Assembly (NCBI RefSeq): GCF_018129685.1
Contig: NZ_JAFCLG010000012.1
Span: 1-64,000 of the forward strand
Source of the DNA: Bradyrhizobium manausense
Lineage (GTDB): Bacteria > Pseudomonadota > Alphaproteobacteria > Rhizobiales > Xanthobacteraceae
Length of the DNA: 64,000 nucleotides
Reading direction: 5' to 3'
Under the pieces are notes generated by a model. That model was not told where the DNA came from. It saw only the letters and a list, made by a program, of their open reading frames with translations, and made no database searches. Positions 51,331-61,561 of the stretch are shown here, piece by piece; the stretch's first letter is position 1, and each line of letters begins with the position of its first letter. A program made the translations under genes and the position numbers.

Positions 51331-52215
51331 ATGAGCGACGAAACCCACACCCTCCGCCACGGTTCCCTCACCGCCACCATCAAGGCCCACGGCGCCGAGA
51401 TGTGCTCGCTCAGCCACGCGGACGGCACCGAATTCGTCTGGCAGGCGGGGCCCGCCTGGCAGCGCCATGCGCCGCTGCTGTTTCCGATCGTGGGGCGCCT
51501 GGCCAACGATGAGATGCGGCACGGGGGCAAGACCTACCGGATGACGCAGCACGGCTTTGCGCGCGACAGCCGATTTAGCTGGGTGGAACGCGGCGAGAGC
51601 CGTTGCTCGCTGGTGCTCGAGGATAGCGAGGCGACCCGCGCGCTTTATCCGTTCGCGTTCCGGCTCACGGCGGCTTATGCGCTCGACGACGGGGGTCTCG
51701 ATCTCTCGCTTACCGTCGCCAACACCGGTGGCGAGATATTGCCCGTGTCGCTCGGCGGTCATCCCGCTTTCAACTGGCCGCTTCAGCCTGGCGTGCCGAA
51801 GCAGAGCTATGCGCTGACATTCACGAACGAGGAGCCGTCGCCGGTTCGCCGTGTGGAGGGTGGGCTCCTGCTCGCGGCAACGGATCCAAGCCCCGTCCGA
51901 GGCACCGTGCTTGTTCTGTCGGAAGCCCTGTTCGCCAGCGACGCCGTTATCCTCGATCCCGTCAACAGCCATGCGGTCCGCTTCGCGCGAGCCGATGGTA
52001 CCGGGCCCTGGCTCAGAATGTCATGGCGAGGCTTTCGCGAGCTCGGTATCTGGTCGAAACCGTCAGGCGCGCCGTTCCTCTGCATCGAGCCCTGGCGCGG
52101 CTACGCCAGCCCCAGGGACTTCGGCGGCGAATTCACCGAGAAGCCCGGCCTGATGCACATTGCGCCTGGTGCCCAGGAAGAGCTGTCCTATCGAATCGAC
52201 GTCGGTTTGTCCTGA
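51331..52215 (+). CDS. Aldose 1-epimerase family protein
   Basis: 294 residues, the usual length of the LacX/YihR-like branch of aldose 1-epimerases. The visible hallmarks are LLFPIVGRL near residue 50, MTQHGFARD with the catalytic-type His (about 74), VSLGGHPAFNWP (about 143-154) and FLCIEPW with the likely catalytic Glu (about 249). It should be cytosolic, interconverting alpha and beta anomers of an aldose or a sugar phosphate; the substrate cannot be read from the sequence. It is a single gene, convergent with the acyltransferase gene 29 bp downstream. Confidence 0.85.
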   Translation: MSDETHTLRHGSLTATIKAHGAEMCSLSHADGTEFVWQAGPAWQRHAPLLFPIVGRLANDEMRHGGKTYRMTQHGFARDSRFSWVERGESRCSLVLEDSEATRALYPFAFRLTAAYALDDGGLDLSLTVANTGGEILPVSLGGHPAFNWPLQPGVPKQSYALTFTNEEPSPVRRVEGGLLLAATDPSPVRGTVLVLSEALFASDAVILDPVNSHAVRFARADGTGPWLRMSWRGFRELGIWSKPSGAPFLCIEPWRGYASPRDFGGEFTEKPGLMHIAPGAQEELSYRIDVGLS

Positions 52216-52244
52216 GAGGGTCGAGGCGCCGGCGCTGTGGCCGT

Positions 52245-53393
52245 TCAGTGCTGCACCGCCGTGGCGATGAGTTCAGCGCGCTTGACCTTGCTCGCCGGCG
52301 CGGTCAGCCGACGCGCCAGATCCTGCGCGTAGCGCTCGACCAGATGCCAGGTGGCGCGCGCGACGAGATAGCTCAGCACGGCTGTGACGGCATAGGCGAG
52401 CAGCAGCGACACCAGTCCGTCCGCGAACGGCCAGACCTGATGCAAACCATGGATCACCGCGAAATGCGACAGGTACATCGAATAGGAGTTGCGGCCGAGC
52501 GCCTCGACCGGTTCGCAGTGCACCGCCAGTTTGATGCAGCCGGCTACGCCTGCGCCAAGCACCAGATTGATCATCAGATAGTTGAACTCGTGCGAGCCGG
52601 TCGCGCGGTCTGCGATGAAGGACAATGCGATGAAGCAGGCAAGCATCGCGGCGTCGGATTTCGCAAAGCCGTCGCGCAGCGCAAAGAACAGCGCGCAGCC
52701 AACGAGGAAGATCGGCAACTGGTTCAGGAAGCTGATGTGCAGCGCGTTCCAGACGAAGGCCTCGTGACCGGGCCCGTAATACGTCGAAAACAGCGCGAAC
52801 GCCCACGGCTTGAACAGGCAGACGTTGACCAGATGCAGCAGCAGCGCGAGCGCGAGATAAAGGTGTCTGCGCGATCCGAACGCGGTGATCACGAACGGAA
52901 AAACAACATAGAAGGTCATCTCCGCCGCGATCGACCAGTCGCCGGGCACGACGCTGTTCACGCTGTCGGGCCAGAAGCCGTGCAGGAAGGTCGCTGTGAG
53001 GATCACCTGGAGCGGCCCGATGCCGTTGGGGGCGTCGTGATTCGGTCCGGTGCCGTTGACGAACAGATAGAGCGGGATCGCGAGCCAGAACAGTGGCGCA
53101 ATGCGCAGGAAACGGCGGATGTAGAACTTCCGCGTCGGGTTTGCCTCGGCGCGCCGCGTCCACATCAGGCACATCGTCATGGCGCTAACGAAGTAGAACA
53201 CGTTGACGCCGGTCCAGCCGCACATGAAGGCGTAGTCGATGCCGTGAATGTTCGACGGAAACGATTGCGAAACGTGGATTGCCATCACGCCGGCGATGGC
53301 GAGACCGCGCAGGACGTCGAGACTATGTGAGCGATCGAAAGGTGTTGCGCCTTGATCCACTCGACCGGCAGCCGACCGGGCTTGCCCTCCCAT
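52245..53393 (-). CDS. Acyltransferase-3 family membrane protein
   Basis: About 382 residues from the ATG at 53393 (GGAG 8 nt upstream); ATGs at 53417 and 53459 are in frame. The family signature is near the N-terminus: SLDVLRGLAIAGVMAIHVSQ, with the conserved Arg and the catalytic-type His. About ten hydrophobic segments follow, with RRFLRIAPLFWLAIPLY, GDWSIAAEMTFYVVFPFVI and GRNSYSMYLSHFAVIHGL as further landmarks. Such proteins move acetyl or other acyl groups onto surface polysaccharides, lipid A, glucans or Nod-factor-like sugars from the inner membrane. The acceptor is unknown here, and no polysaccharide cluster is adjacent. Confidence 0.85.
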   Translation of the reverse strand: MGGQARSAAGRVDQGATPFDRSHSLDVLRGLAIAGVMAIHVSQSFPSNIHGIDYAFMCGWTGVNVFYFVSAMTMCLMWTRRAEANPTRKFYIRRFLRIAPLFWLAIPLYLFVNGTGPNHDAPNGIGPLQVILTATFLHGFWPDSVNSVVPGDWSIAAEMTFYVVFPFVITAFGSRRHLYLALALLLHLVNVCLFKPWAFALFSTYYGPGHEAFVWNALHISFLNQLPIFLVGCALFFALRDGFAKSDAAMLACFIALSFIADRATGSHEFNYLMINLVLGAGVAGCIKLAVHCEPVEALGRNSYSMYLSHFAVIHGLHQVWPFADGLVSLLLAYAVTAVLSYLVARATWHLVERYAQDLARRLTAPASKVKRAELIATAVQH

Positions 53394-53784
53394 CACGCCT
53401 GCTCCGTTGTCTCGCATTGTTCCGTGGTTGCAGCGCGCAAAGTATAGAGGCGCGGCCATGCCAACCGAAGCCGAACCCTTTCTTTACGTTAATCAGCGGT
53501 TGAATCCGGCATCCAATGAGCCGAATTGTTGGTATCGGGAGCGCTGCAGGGACCGGTGCGAGCCAGCTGTCATTGGCCGATGCGCTGATTGAGAAGTGTG
53601 AGGCAATTCATAGTAAATACTGCAATACCGTGACCTATATTGTTTGGGCGACGCAACGCGCCTAGTATTCGGCAGGCAATTTCGGGGGCTCGAACAGGCC
53701 GTGAATGTTCGTTCACACGACGGCGCATGGCGCGGCGACTTGAACTCTCGAGCCGGGTCGCAGGCACACAGGACATCCAATATC

Positions 53785-54516
53785 GTGGCTGATTCCGCAC
53801 TTCAGGAATTGCGTTCGCTCGGGCGCGATCGGCTGATTGTCGTCGAAGACGATCCCGTGACGCGCACGATGCTGGTCGGTTACTTCAGCGAGAACAATTT
53901 CGATGTGGTCGGCGCCGGCACCTGCGCGGAATGCCGCCAGGCGCTGCGCGCGCGCACCGACCTCGTCTTCCTCGACCTGCAATTGCCGGACGGCGACGGC
54001 TTCGAGCTCGCCAAGGAGATCCAGGCGACCAGCAACGCCGGCATTATCTTCGTGACACGCCGCGACACCGACGTCGATCGCATCCTTGGCCTCGAGATCG
54101 CCGGCGACCATTACGTCACCAAGCCGATCAATCTGCGCGATCTGCTGGCGCGCGCGCGCAGCGTGCTGCGGCGGCGCTCGATCGACCGCAAGGCGGCGCG
54201 CAACCACAACTCGATTGCGTTCGGCGACTGGATCATCGACCTGACGCGGCGCGAGCTGCTCGGCAGCGACGGCAAGCCGGTGGCGCTGACCCGTGCCGAG
54301 TTCGACCTGCTCGCCGCGCTGGTCGGTGCGGACGGACGGCCGCTCAGTCGTGACTATCTGATCGAGGTCGTCAGCAACCGCCAGGCCGAGGTCGACATTC
54401 GCACGGTCGATGCGCTGGTGGCGCGGCTGCGCCGCAAGCTCGTCGGCAGCGGCACGCCCGTCATCGCCACGGTCACCGGTGTCGGCTACAAGCTCGCGCT
54501 CAGCGAACGCCTCTAG
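53785..54516 (+). CDS. Orphan OmpR-family response regulator
   Basis: 243 residues from the GTG at 53785, with AGGA 11 nt upstream; a longer frame from 53644 gives an unlikely leader. The receiver domain has acidic EDD in RLIVVEDDPVTRTM, phospho-acceptor Asp in LVFLDLQLPDGDGFEL, and the conserved Lys in VTKPINLRDLLARARSVLRR. The winged-helix DNA-binding domain shows LTRAEFDLLAALV, DIRTVDALVARLRRKL and TVTGVGYKL. It would bind promoter DNA when phosphorylated. No sensor kinase is encoded next to it, so its partner and targets are unknown. Confidence 0.85.
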   Translation: MADSALQELRSLGRDRLIVVEDDPVTRTMLVGYFSENNFDVVGAGTCAECRQALRARTDLVFLDLQLPDGDGFELAKEIQATSNAGIIFVTRRDTDVDRILGLEIAGDHYVTKPINLRDLLARARSVLRRRSIDRKAARNHNSIAFGDWIIDLTRRELLGSDGKPVALTRAEFDLLAALVGADGRPLSRDYLIEVVSNRQAEVDIRTVDALVARLRRKLVGSGTPVIATVTGVGYKLALSERL

Positions 54517-54829
54517 GCGCAACTACTGACGCGAGCAACGACGTGAAGCGATATGGCGTCGGTCAGCATTGCTGGCCGGCGTTTTTTGTCTCAGCCGCTG
54601 AAGCCGACGACGAGCCGGATGGCGACGAAGGTCGAGGTCGCCACGGCTGCCGTGGCGAAGATCGCGAACAAAACTCTCAAACCGTTGTGCATGGTCTCTA
54701 TTCGGGGCTACGCAAAAAGACTATTTGGCAAAATCGCTGCAGCTACCCCCAAAAAGGGGAGCATCCGCAGTATTCCATCGATCAGGACGGTCCCGTCAAG
54801 AGCTGCGTCCGCCTTATCGCGAACGACTG
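54517..54829. other. Intergenic region after the response regulator
   Basis: About 310 bp between the response-regulator stop and the stop of the minus-strand transglycosylase gene (convergent). Two overlapping short plus-strand frames (54543-54833 and 54553-54858) have no recognisable family or convincing ribosome-binding site. Bidirectional termination is expected here, but no clear hairpin with a T-run was seen. Confidence 0.35.
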
Positions 54830-55606
54830 TTAACGCGAGGCGGTCCGCTTCCACCTGACTTCGATGCGGGCCTTGATGCGGTTGACCCTGGCCTCATGCG
54901 CGGCCCAGAATGCCCTGGATGCGGCGGCCGTGCCGCGGCGGTAGCGCGCATAGACGTCCCTGGGCTGCGTCGCCCTGGGCTGCATCCGTGGCCTTTCAGT
55001 CCGTGCCGATGTCGTCGCCGGCGCTGGCGCTGCCGCAGGTTCCGGCGCCGGTGGTGCGACTGCGGTCCGGGTGATCGCAGCGGCCGAGTTCATGGCGAGC
55101 AGCCGGTTGCGGGCGCGGTTGCAATAGACCTGCGAACGGGCAGACGTTTCCTCCTCGTCGGACCTGGCTCGATATGTCATCAACGTGCGGCAGAGATCCC
55201 CGCCCGCCAGACCCCATGCACGGCTGAGATGGAGTACGCCGTAATGGATGTTGAGGTCGGGCTCCGCGAGCTCCGCGGCGTTTCCCTTGAACCCGAGCGC
55301 TGCTGCGGTCTCCAGTCGCAGTTGCATCAGGCCGAGCTCGCCGCCGCTGCCGACGACCGCCGAGTTGTAGCCGCTCTCGACGAAGACCACGGCCTCCGCG
55401 AGGTCGGCGGGCAAACCGGTCCTCGCCGTCTCGCGCTCGATGATCTTGCGGATCTCGGCGCGTGATGTCGCCGTTTCGCCTGCGCCGAGGTCGGCCTCTT
55501 TGGCAGCCTCCTGGGCCTGCGCGCAGGTCGATGCCGACAACAGCACGGCCACGACGACGTTCTTCCACGTCGCGGTGAGGTTTGGTCGTGCCGGATCCCG
55601 CTGCAT
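54830..55606 (-). CDS. Lytic transglycosylase (SLT domain), secreted
   Basis: 258 residues with an N-terminal export signal (ATWKNVVVAVLLSASTCAQA). The SLT fold follows: IRKIIERETARTGLPADLAE, the catalytic Glu in AVVFVESGYNS, the GELGLMQL motif and NIHYGVLHLSRAWG. The family cleaves peptidoglycan glycan strands in the periplasm, forming 1,6-anhydro ends. Residues ~175 onward are Ala/Pro/Arg-rich and low-complexity, with no second domain recognised. It is a single gene between a convergent response regulator and the hydrolase gene, from which it is separated by 58 bp on the same strand. Confidence 0.82.
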   Translation of the reverse strand: MQRDPARPNLTATWKNVVVAVLLSASTCAQAQEAAKEADLGAGETATSRAEIRKIIERETARTGLPADLAEAVVFVESGYNSAVVGSGGELGLMQLRLETAAALGFKGNAAELAEPDLNIHYGVLHLSRAWGLAGGDLCRTLMTYRARSDEEETSARSQVYCNRARNRLLAMNSAAAITRTAVAPPAPEPAAAPAPATTSARTERPRMQPRATQPRDVYARYRRGTAAASRAFWAAHEARVNRIKARIEVRWKRTASR

Positions 55607-55664
55607 GCAGCGTGTCGTACATCTTTGATGTTAACAACCGATGTGCCGCCGGCAGGCGAGATGC

Positions 55665-56804
55665 CTATCGTGCGCGCAAGACCTGGTCCGTGGAGGTCCC
55701 CTGGACGTTGCCGGAGGAGAGGTGGTCGTCGACCGCATAGAGCGTGCAGGTCGGGGTATATTTCATGCAGGCCGCGAGTGAATCGCGCTCCGCGTCCTCC
55801 ACCGTGTTGCGTCCCGAGCGCCAGCCGTAGCCGCCGTTCGGCGACACCGCAAAGGCCTTGTGCGGCGAGGTGCTGGCGAGATAGCGGGCGAATTCGGCTT
55901 TGGCCGCGTCGTTGAAATGGTTCGGCGGCGGCAGTGGATCGGGCGGGCTCAGCACATCCTGGGCAAGCCCGCGCTCGCGCAGGAATGCGTCGAGATAGGG
56001 CGTCCATTGCGGGCGGCCCTCCACCGAATACAGATAGTGGCCGTCATCGCCGTAAGGCGGCGCGGTGACGAACTTTGCGTTGCCGCCGCCGGCGCGAAAG
56101 CCATCATGGAACCGGCGCGCCAGATCCGGGCCGAAATAGGAATCGTTGGTGGAATAGACCCAGAGCATTGGCACCCGCGAGGTCTTGCCGAAGGTGGCGA
56201 AGGCCTGCACCAGTCCGTCCGGATTGCAGACCTCGTCATCGTCGAGCGAGCCGCGACCGCCGGCAAAGCTGATCGCGGCGATAAGGCCGGCAGGTGCCTG
56301 CGCCGTCAGCGCGACGGTGGCAAGACCGCCGGCGGAATGGCCGGCCGCGATCATGCCTGACGTGGTGACGTCGGCCCGGCGTGCCATCGCGTCGATCGCG
56401 GCGCGCAAGTCTGCAACGGAAACCGCTGCCGCGGGCAGATAAGCGGCGTTGCTGCAGCTTCCGACGTTGTCGACGCGCCCGCCCGGCGAGGTGCCATAGC
56501 CGCGGCGCATCACGACCAGCGCGGCAAAGCCGCGCCGGGCATATTCCAGCGCGATGCCGTAGTATTGGTGGGCCGACATGGTCGCGCGATCGGCAAAGCT
56601 GCGCGGCGAGCCGTGACTGAGCAGCGCCAGCGGATAGCGCTTGGTCCCGGCCGGACGGACCAGGAACGCCTCCAGCCCCTGCGGTCCGGCGGCCGCCATC
56701 GGGATGCGCAGATCCTCGATGTAGAACTGGGCCGCGCGCGCCGGCGCGCCTGACGCCGCAAGCCAGGCGATCAGAACACCCAGGAATCTGTGAAACCGCG
56801 TCAT
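55665..56804 (-). CDS. Secreted alpha/beta hydrolase with DUF4189-like C-terminus
   Basis: 379 residues from the ATG at 56804 (MTRFHRFLGVLIAWLAASGA, a good signal peptide); an ATG at 56840 would add 12 polar residues. The catalytic triad of a dienelactone-hydrolase-like enzyme is visible: nucleophile Ser in GHSAGGLATV, Asp in VYSTNDSYFG and His in GDDGHYLYS. The last ~70 residues (AFAVSPNGGYGWRSGRNTVE, then CMKYTPTCTLYAVDD) resemble DUF4189, a Cys-paired periplasmic module. It probably hydrolyses an ester or similar substrate in the periplasm; the substrate is unknown. The gene is divergent from pgm. Confidence 0.78.
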   Translation of the reverse strand: MTRFHRFLGVLIAWLAASGAPARAAQFYIEDLRIPMAAAGPQGLEAFLVRPAGTKRYPLALLSHGSPRSFADRATMSAHQYYGIALEYARRGFAALVVMRRGYGTSPGGRVDNVGSCSNAAYLPAAAVSVADLRAAIDAMARRADVTTSGMIAAGHSAGGLATVALTAQAPAGLIAAISFAGGRGSLDDDEVCNPDGLVQAFATFGKTSRVPMLWVYSTNDSYFGPDLARRFHDGFRAGGGNAKFVTAPPYGDDGHYLYSVEGRPQWTPYLDAFLRERGLAQDVLSPPDPLPPPNHFNDAAKAEFARYLASTSPHKAFAVSPNGGYGWRSGRNTVEDAERDSLAACMKYTPTCTLYAVDDHLSSGNVQGTSTDQVLRAR

Positions 56805-56948
56805 GCCCCGACTCGAAAAGCCCCGATCGGAAGCGACCATAGCACGATCCCGGGAACGGCCACCCGTCGGCTGTGTTGTGGCTTGGCGCGCTTGCGGCCG
56901 ATGCTATGGTGCGTCGCATCTCTGCACGACAGGACGAGGGTATTCCCA

Positions 56949-58595
<1,647 letters not shown>

Positions 58596-58613
58596 CGACG
58601 CAGGCAGGCGGTT

Positions 58614-58645
58614 TCTTACCCTCCCCTGGAGGGGAGGGTGTAAGA
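58614..58645 (+). terminator. GC-rich hairpin after pgm, REP-like
   Basis: The arms ACCCTCCCCT and AGGGGAGGGT pair perfectly around a GG centre, and flanking CTTA/TAAG can extend the stem. There is no T-run, so it may be a REP-type palindrome as well as a transcript end for pgm. CTCCCCTGGAGGGGAG-like elements are common between genes in Bradyrhizobium-type genomes (recollection). Confidence 0.5.
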
Positions 58646-58656
58646 CTGCTTCATCC

Positions 58657-58767
58657 TGTATACACGATATCAGTTTAAGGTAATATAATACGCCTATTCT
58701 GGTATTGAATCAGTCTCCGCCTCCGGCTATTGTATACATAACGCATACATAAGCCTTGGGAGGCCCC
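58657..58767 (+). promoter_or_regulatory. Promoter/operator region of the vanA-vanR-vanB operon
   Basis: A markedly AT-rich 110-bp segment. The palindrome TGTATACA occurs at 58657-58664 and again at 58731-58738, where it continues into an imperfect inverted repeat TGTATACATAACGCATACAT (58731-58750). Such TGTATACA sites are typical for GntR/FCD regulators, and the operon encodes one, so autoregulation is likely (inference). GGGAGG at 58758-58763 is the ribosome-binding site of vanA. Confidence 0.65.
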
Positions 58768-59817
58768 ATGACAAAACCCTTCCCCATGAACGCCTGGTAC
58801 GCCGCCGCCTGGGACGCGGATGTGAAGCCGGCACTGTTGCCGCGGACGATCTGCGGCAAGCACGTCGTGATGTACCGCAAGGCCGATGGCTCGGTGGCCG
58901 CGCTGGAGGATGCCTGCTGGCACCGCCTGGTGCCGCTGTCGAAGGGCCGGCTCGAGGGCGACACCGTCGTCTGCGGCTATCACGGTCTGAAATACAACGC
59001 GCAGGGCCGCTGCACCTTCATGCCCTCGCAGGAGACCATCAACCCGTCGGCCTGCGTGCGCGCCTATCCCGTGGTCGAGCGTCACCGCTACATCTGGCTC
59101 TGGATGGGCGACCCCGCGCTCGCCGACCCCGCGCTGGTGCCCGACATGCACTGGAATCACGATCCGGCCTGGGCCGGCGACGGCAAGACCATCCGCGTGG
59201 CCTGCGACTACCGCCTCGTGCTCGACAATCTCATGGACCTCACCCACGAGACCTTCGTGCACGGCTCCTCCATCGGCAACGATGCGGTCGCCGAAGCGCC
59301 GTTCGACGTCACCCATGGCGAGAAGACGGTGACCGTGACGCGATGGATGCGCGGCGTCGAGGCGCCGCCGTTCTGGGCCAGGCAACTCGGCAAGCCGGGC
59401 CTCGTCGATCGCTGGCAGATCATCCGTTTCGAGGCGCCGTGCACCATCGCCATCGACGTCGGCGTCGCGCCAACAGGCACCGGCGCGCCGGAAGGCGACC
59501 GCTCGCAGGGCGTCAACGGTTTCGTGCTCAACACCATCACGCCGGAGACCGAGAAGACCTGCCACTATTTCTGGGCGTTCGTGCGCAACTATCAGATCGG
59601 CGAGCAGCGCATCACCACCGAGATCCGCGAGGGCGTCTCCGGTATCTTCCGCGAAGACGAGCTGATCCTGGAGGCGCAGCAGCGCGCGATGGACGAGAAT
59701 CCGGATCGCATCTTCTACAATCTCAACATCGACGCCGGCGCGATGTGGATGCGCAAGCTGATCGACAGGATGGTGGCGAAGGAAAACGGACCGCAGCAGC
59801 TTCAGGCGGCGGAGTAG
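58768..59817 (+). CDS. vanA: Vanillate O-demethylase oxygenase subunit (Rieske), VanA-type
   Basis: 349 residues from the ATG at 58768. The Rieske [2Fe-2S] ligands are C50-x-H52 (ACWHRLVPLS) and C69-x2-H72 (VCGYHGLKYN), with the standard 16-residue spacing. The mononuclear iron ligands lie in DNLMDLTHETFVHGSS (Asp-x2-His-x4-His). The length, the NAWYAAAWDADV start and pairing with a PDR/VanB-type reductase and a GntR regulator match vanillate demethylase, which turns vanillate into protocatechuate plus formaldehyde during lignin-derived aromatic catabolism. Related enzymes act on other methoxy- or methyl-aromatics (dicamba, veratrate), so the exact substrate is probable rather than certain. 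The stop is 3 nt before the regulator gene. Confidence 0.87.
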   Translation: MTKPFPMNAWYAAAWDADVKPALLPRTICGKHVVMYRKADGSVAALEDACWHRLVPLSKGRLEGDTVVCGYHGLKYNAQGRCTFMPSQETINPSACVRAYPVVERHRYIWLWMGDPALADPALVPDMHWNHDPAWAGDGKTIRVACDYRLVLDNLMDLTHETFVHGSSIGNDAVAEAPFDVTHGEKTVTVTRWMRGVEAPPFWARQLGKPGLVDRWQIIRFEAPCTIAIDVGVAPTGTGAPEGDRSQGVNGFVLNTITPETEKTCHYFWAFVRNYQIGEQRITTEIREGVSGIFREDELILEAQQRAMDENPDRIFYNLNIDAGAMWMRKLIDRMVAKENGPQQLQAAE

Positions 59818-59820
59818 GGG

Positions 59821-60567
59821 ATGGCCGAGGTCGACCGCTCGGTCTCGCAGACCGTGAAGGCGCAGCTCGCGCTGCGCGACCAGATCCTGTCGGGGTCTTT
59901 GCGGCCGGGCGAGCGCATCTCCGAGCTTCAGGCGGTGGAGACGACCGGCGCCTCGCGCACCCCGGTGCGCATGGCGCTGGTGCGGCTGGAGGAGGAGGGG
60001 CTGTTGGAGGCGATCCCGTCCGGCGGCTTCATGGTGAAGGCGTTTTCGGAACGCGACATCTCCGATTCCATCGAGCTGCGCGGCACGCTGGAAGGCCTCG
60101 CGGCGCGCTTTGCCGCCGAGCGCGGCGTTTCCGCGCGCGAGCTCGAGCCGCTGAGGGAATGCCATCTGGCGATCGATGATCTGCTGCGTCAGGTCCCGAT
60201 CTCGATCGAGGCCTTCTCGGCCTATGTCACGCTGAACGCGCGCTTTCACGCGCTGCTCACGGAACTATCGCGCAGCCCGCCTTTGATCCGGCAGATCGAC
60301 CGCGCTTCGGCGCTTCCCTTCGCATCCCCAAGCGGCTTCGTGATGGCGCAATCGGCGCTGCCCGAAGCACAGCAGATCCTGATCATCGGGCAGGAGCACC
60401 ACCGCATCGTGATCGACGCCATCGAGAACCGCGAGGGCGCGCGCGCCGAAGCCGTCATGCGCGAGCATGCGCGTCTCGCCGTGCGAAACCTGCGCCTTGC
60501 GCTGCGCAACAGGACCCATCTCGACCTCTTGCCGGCGCTCGCGCTGATCAAGACCGCAACCGATTGA
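59821..60567 (+). CDS. vanR: GntR/FCD-family regulator of the van operon
   Basis: 248 residues beginning 3 nt after the vanA stop. The N-terminal winged helix is clear: GSLRPGERISELQAVETTG, SRTPVRMALVRLEEEGLLEA and PSGGFMVKAFSERDI. The C-terminal FCD ligand-binding domain includes RGTLEGLAARFAAERG and a metal-binding His set (FHALL, then EHHRIVIDAI). It sits between the oxygenase and reductase genes and is therefore most likely the local repressor, released by vanillate or a related acid and binding the TGTATACA sites upstream. The symbol is given by analogy with the position and family of VanR. Confidence 0.8.
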   Translation: MAEVDRSVSQTVKAQLALRDQILSGSLRPGERISELQAVETTGASRTPVRMALVRLEEEGLLEAIPSGGFMVKAFSERDISDSIELRGTLEGLAARFAAERGVSARELEPLRECHLAIDDLLRQVPISIEAFSAYVTLNARFHALLTELSRSPPLIRQIDRASALPFASPSGFVMAQSALPEAQQILIIGQEHHRIVIDAIENREGARAEAVMREHARLAVRNLRLALRNRTHLDLLPALALIKTATD

Positions 60568-60577
60568 GGGCAACGCC

Positions 60578-61558
60578 ATGCGCTTCGTCGAAACCTGGAT
60601 TCCCGCGACGCTGGTGTCGACGCGCGATCTTTCGCCCGGCATCCGCGAATTCCTGATCAGGCCGGATCAGTTCGACGTCACAGCCTATCCGGTCGGCAGC
60701 CACATCAATGTCAGCGTCACCATCGATGGCTTGCCCGAGACGCGGTCCTATTCGCTGGTCGGCGAAGCCTCGCCGCGCGGCTTCACCATCGCGGTGCGCC
60801 GCGCCGAGGACTCGCGCGGCGGCTCGCGCTACATGTGGCAGCTCGCGCCGGGCGCGCGGCTCGACATCACCCGGCCGGCCTCGCTTGTCGCGGTCGACTG
60901 GGCTCGTGAAAACTATTGCCTGATCGCCGGCGGCATCGGCATCACCCCGATCCTCGGCGCAGCGCAAGCGCTGGCGCGCCGCGGCGCCAACGTCATCCTG
61001 CATTATGCCGTGCGCAGCCGCGCGGATGCCGCCTACCTCGACGAGCTCGCCGCAATGCTCGGCGACCGCCTGGTCGTCCACGCCAGCGACGAAGGCAAGC
61101 GGCTCGATCTCGACGCGCTGTTCGCCTCGCTGCCGAAGGGCGCGCTGACCCTGTTCTGCGGTCCGATGCGCATGCTCGATGCCGCGCGCCACGCCTGGAT
61201 CGGCACCGGCCATCCACTCTCCGATCTCCGCTACGAAACCTTCGGCTCCAGCGGCACGCTGCCGACCGAGGCCTTTCGCGTGCGCCTGAAGGGCAGCGAT
61301 GTCGAGCTCGAAATTCCGCGCGAGCGTTCGATGCTCGATGTTCTCAACGCCAGCGGCTTCGAGGTGATATCCGACTGCAAGCGCGGCGAATGCGGCCTCT
61401 GCGCCATCGACGTCGTCGCCGTCGACGGCGAGATCGACCATCGCGACGTTTTCTTCAGCGACCACCAGAAGCAAAGCAACGCGAAGATCTGCACCTGCGT
61501 CTCCCGCGCGCGGGGCACCATCACCGTGGACACGCTCCTGCGGGCGGATGCGGTTTGA
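60578..61558 (+). CDS. vanB: Vanillate O-demethylase reductase subunit (VanB-type ferredoxin reductase)
   Basis: 326 residues, the normal length for PDR/VanB oxidoreductases. The order is flavin-binding barrel (ETRSYSLVGEASPRGFTIAV), NAD-binding domain (CLIAGGIGITPILGAAQALA, then LFCGPMRMLDAARHA) and C-terminal plant-type [2Fe-2S] domain with CKRGECGLC and the fourth Cys in KICTCVSRA. It passes electrons from NADH through flavin and the [2Fe-2S] centre to the Rieske centre of the VanA-type oxygenase. It starts 10 nt after the regulator gene and ends just before a convergent gene on the minus strand. Confidence 0.87.
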   Translation: MRFVETWIPATLVSTRDLSPGIREFLIRPDQFDVTAYPVGSHINVSVTIDGLPETRSYSLVGEASPRGFTIAVRRAEDSRGGSRYMWQLAPGARLDITRPASLVAVDWARENYCLIAGGIGITPILGAAQALARRGANVILHYAVRSRADAAYLDELAAMLGDRLVVHASDEGKRLDLDALFASLPKGALTLFCGPMRMLDAARHAWIGTGHPLSDLRYETFGSSGTLPTEAFRVRLKGSDVELEIPRERSMLDVLNASGFEVISDCKRGECGLCAIDVVAVDGEIDHRDVFFSDHQKQSNAKICTCVSRARGTITVDTLLRADAV

Positions 61559-61561
61559 TTC

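Noticed and set aside
58675..60249. A 524-codon minus-strand frame across vanA and the GntR gene
   Set aside because: It is antisense to two genes with clear Rieske and winged-helix motifs and has a low-complexity His/Arg/Asp-rich product.
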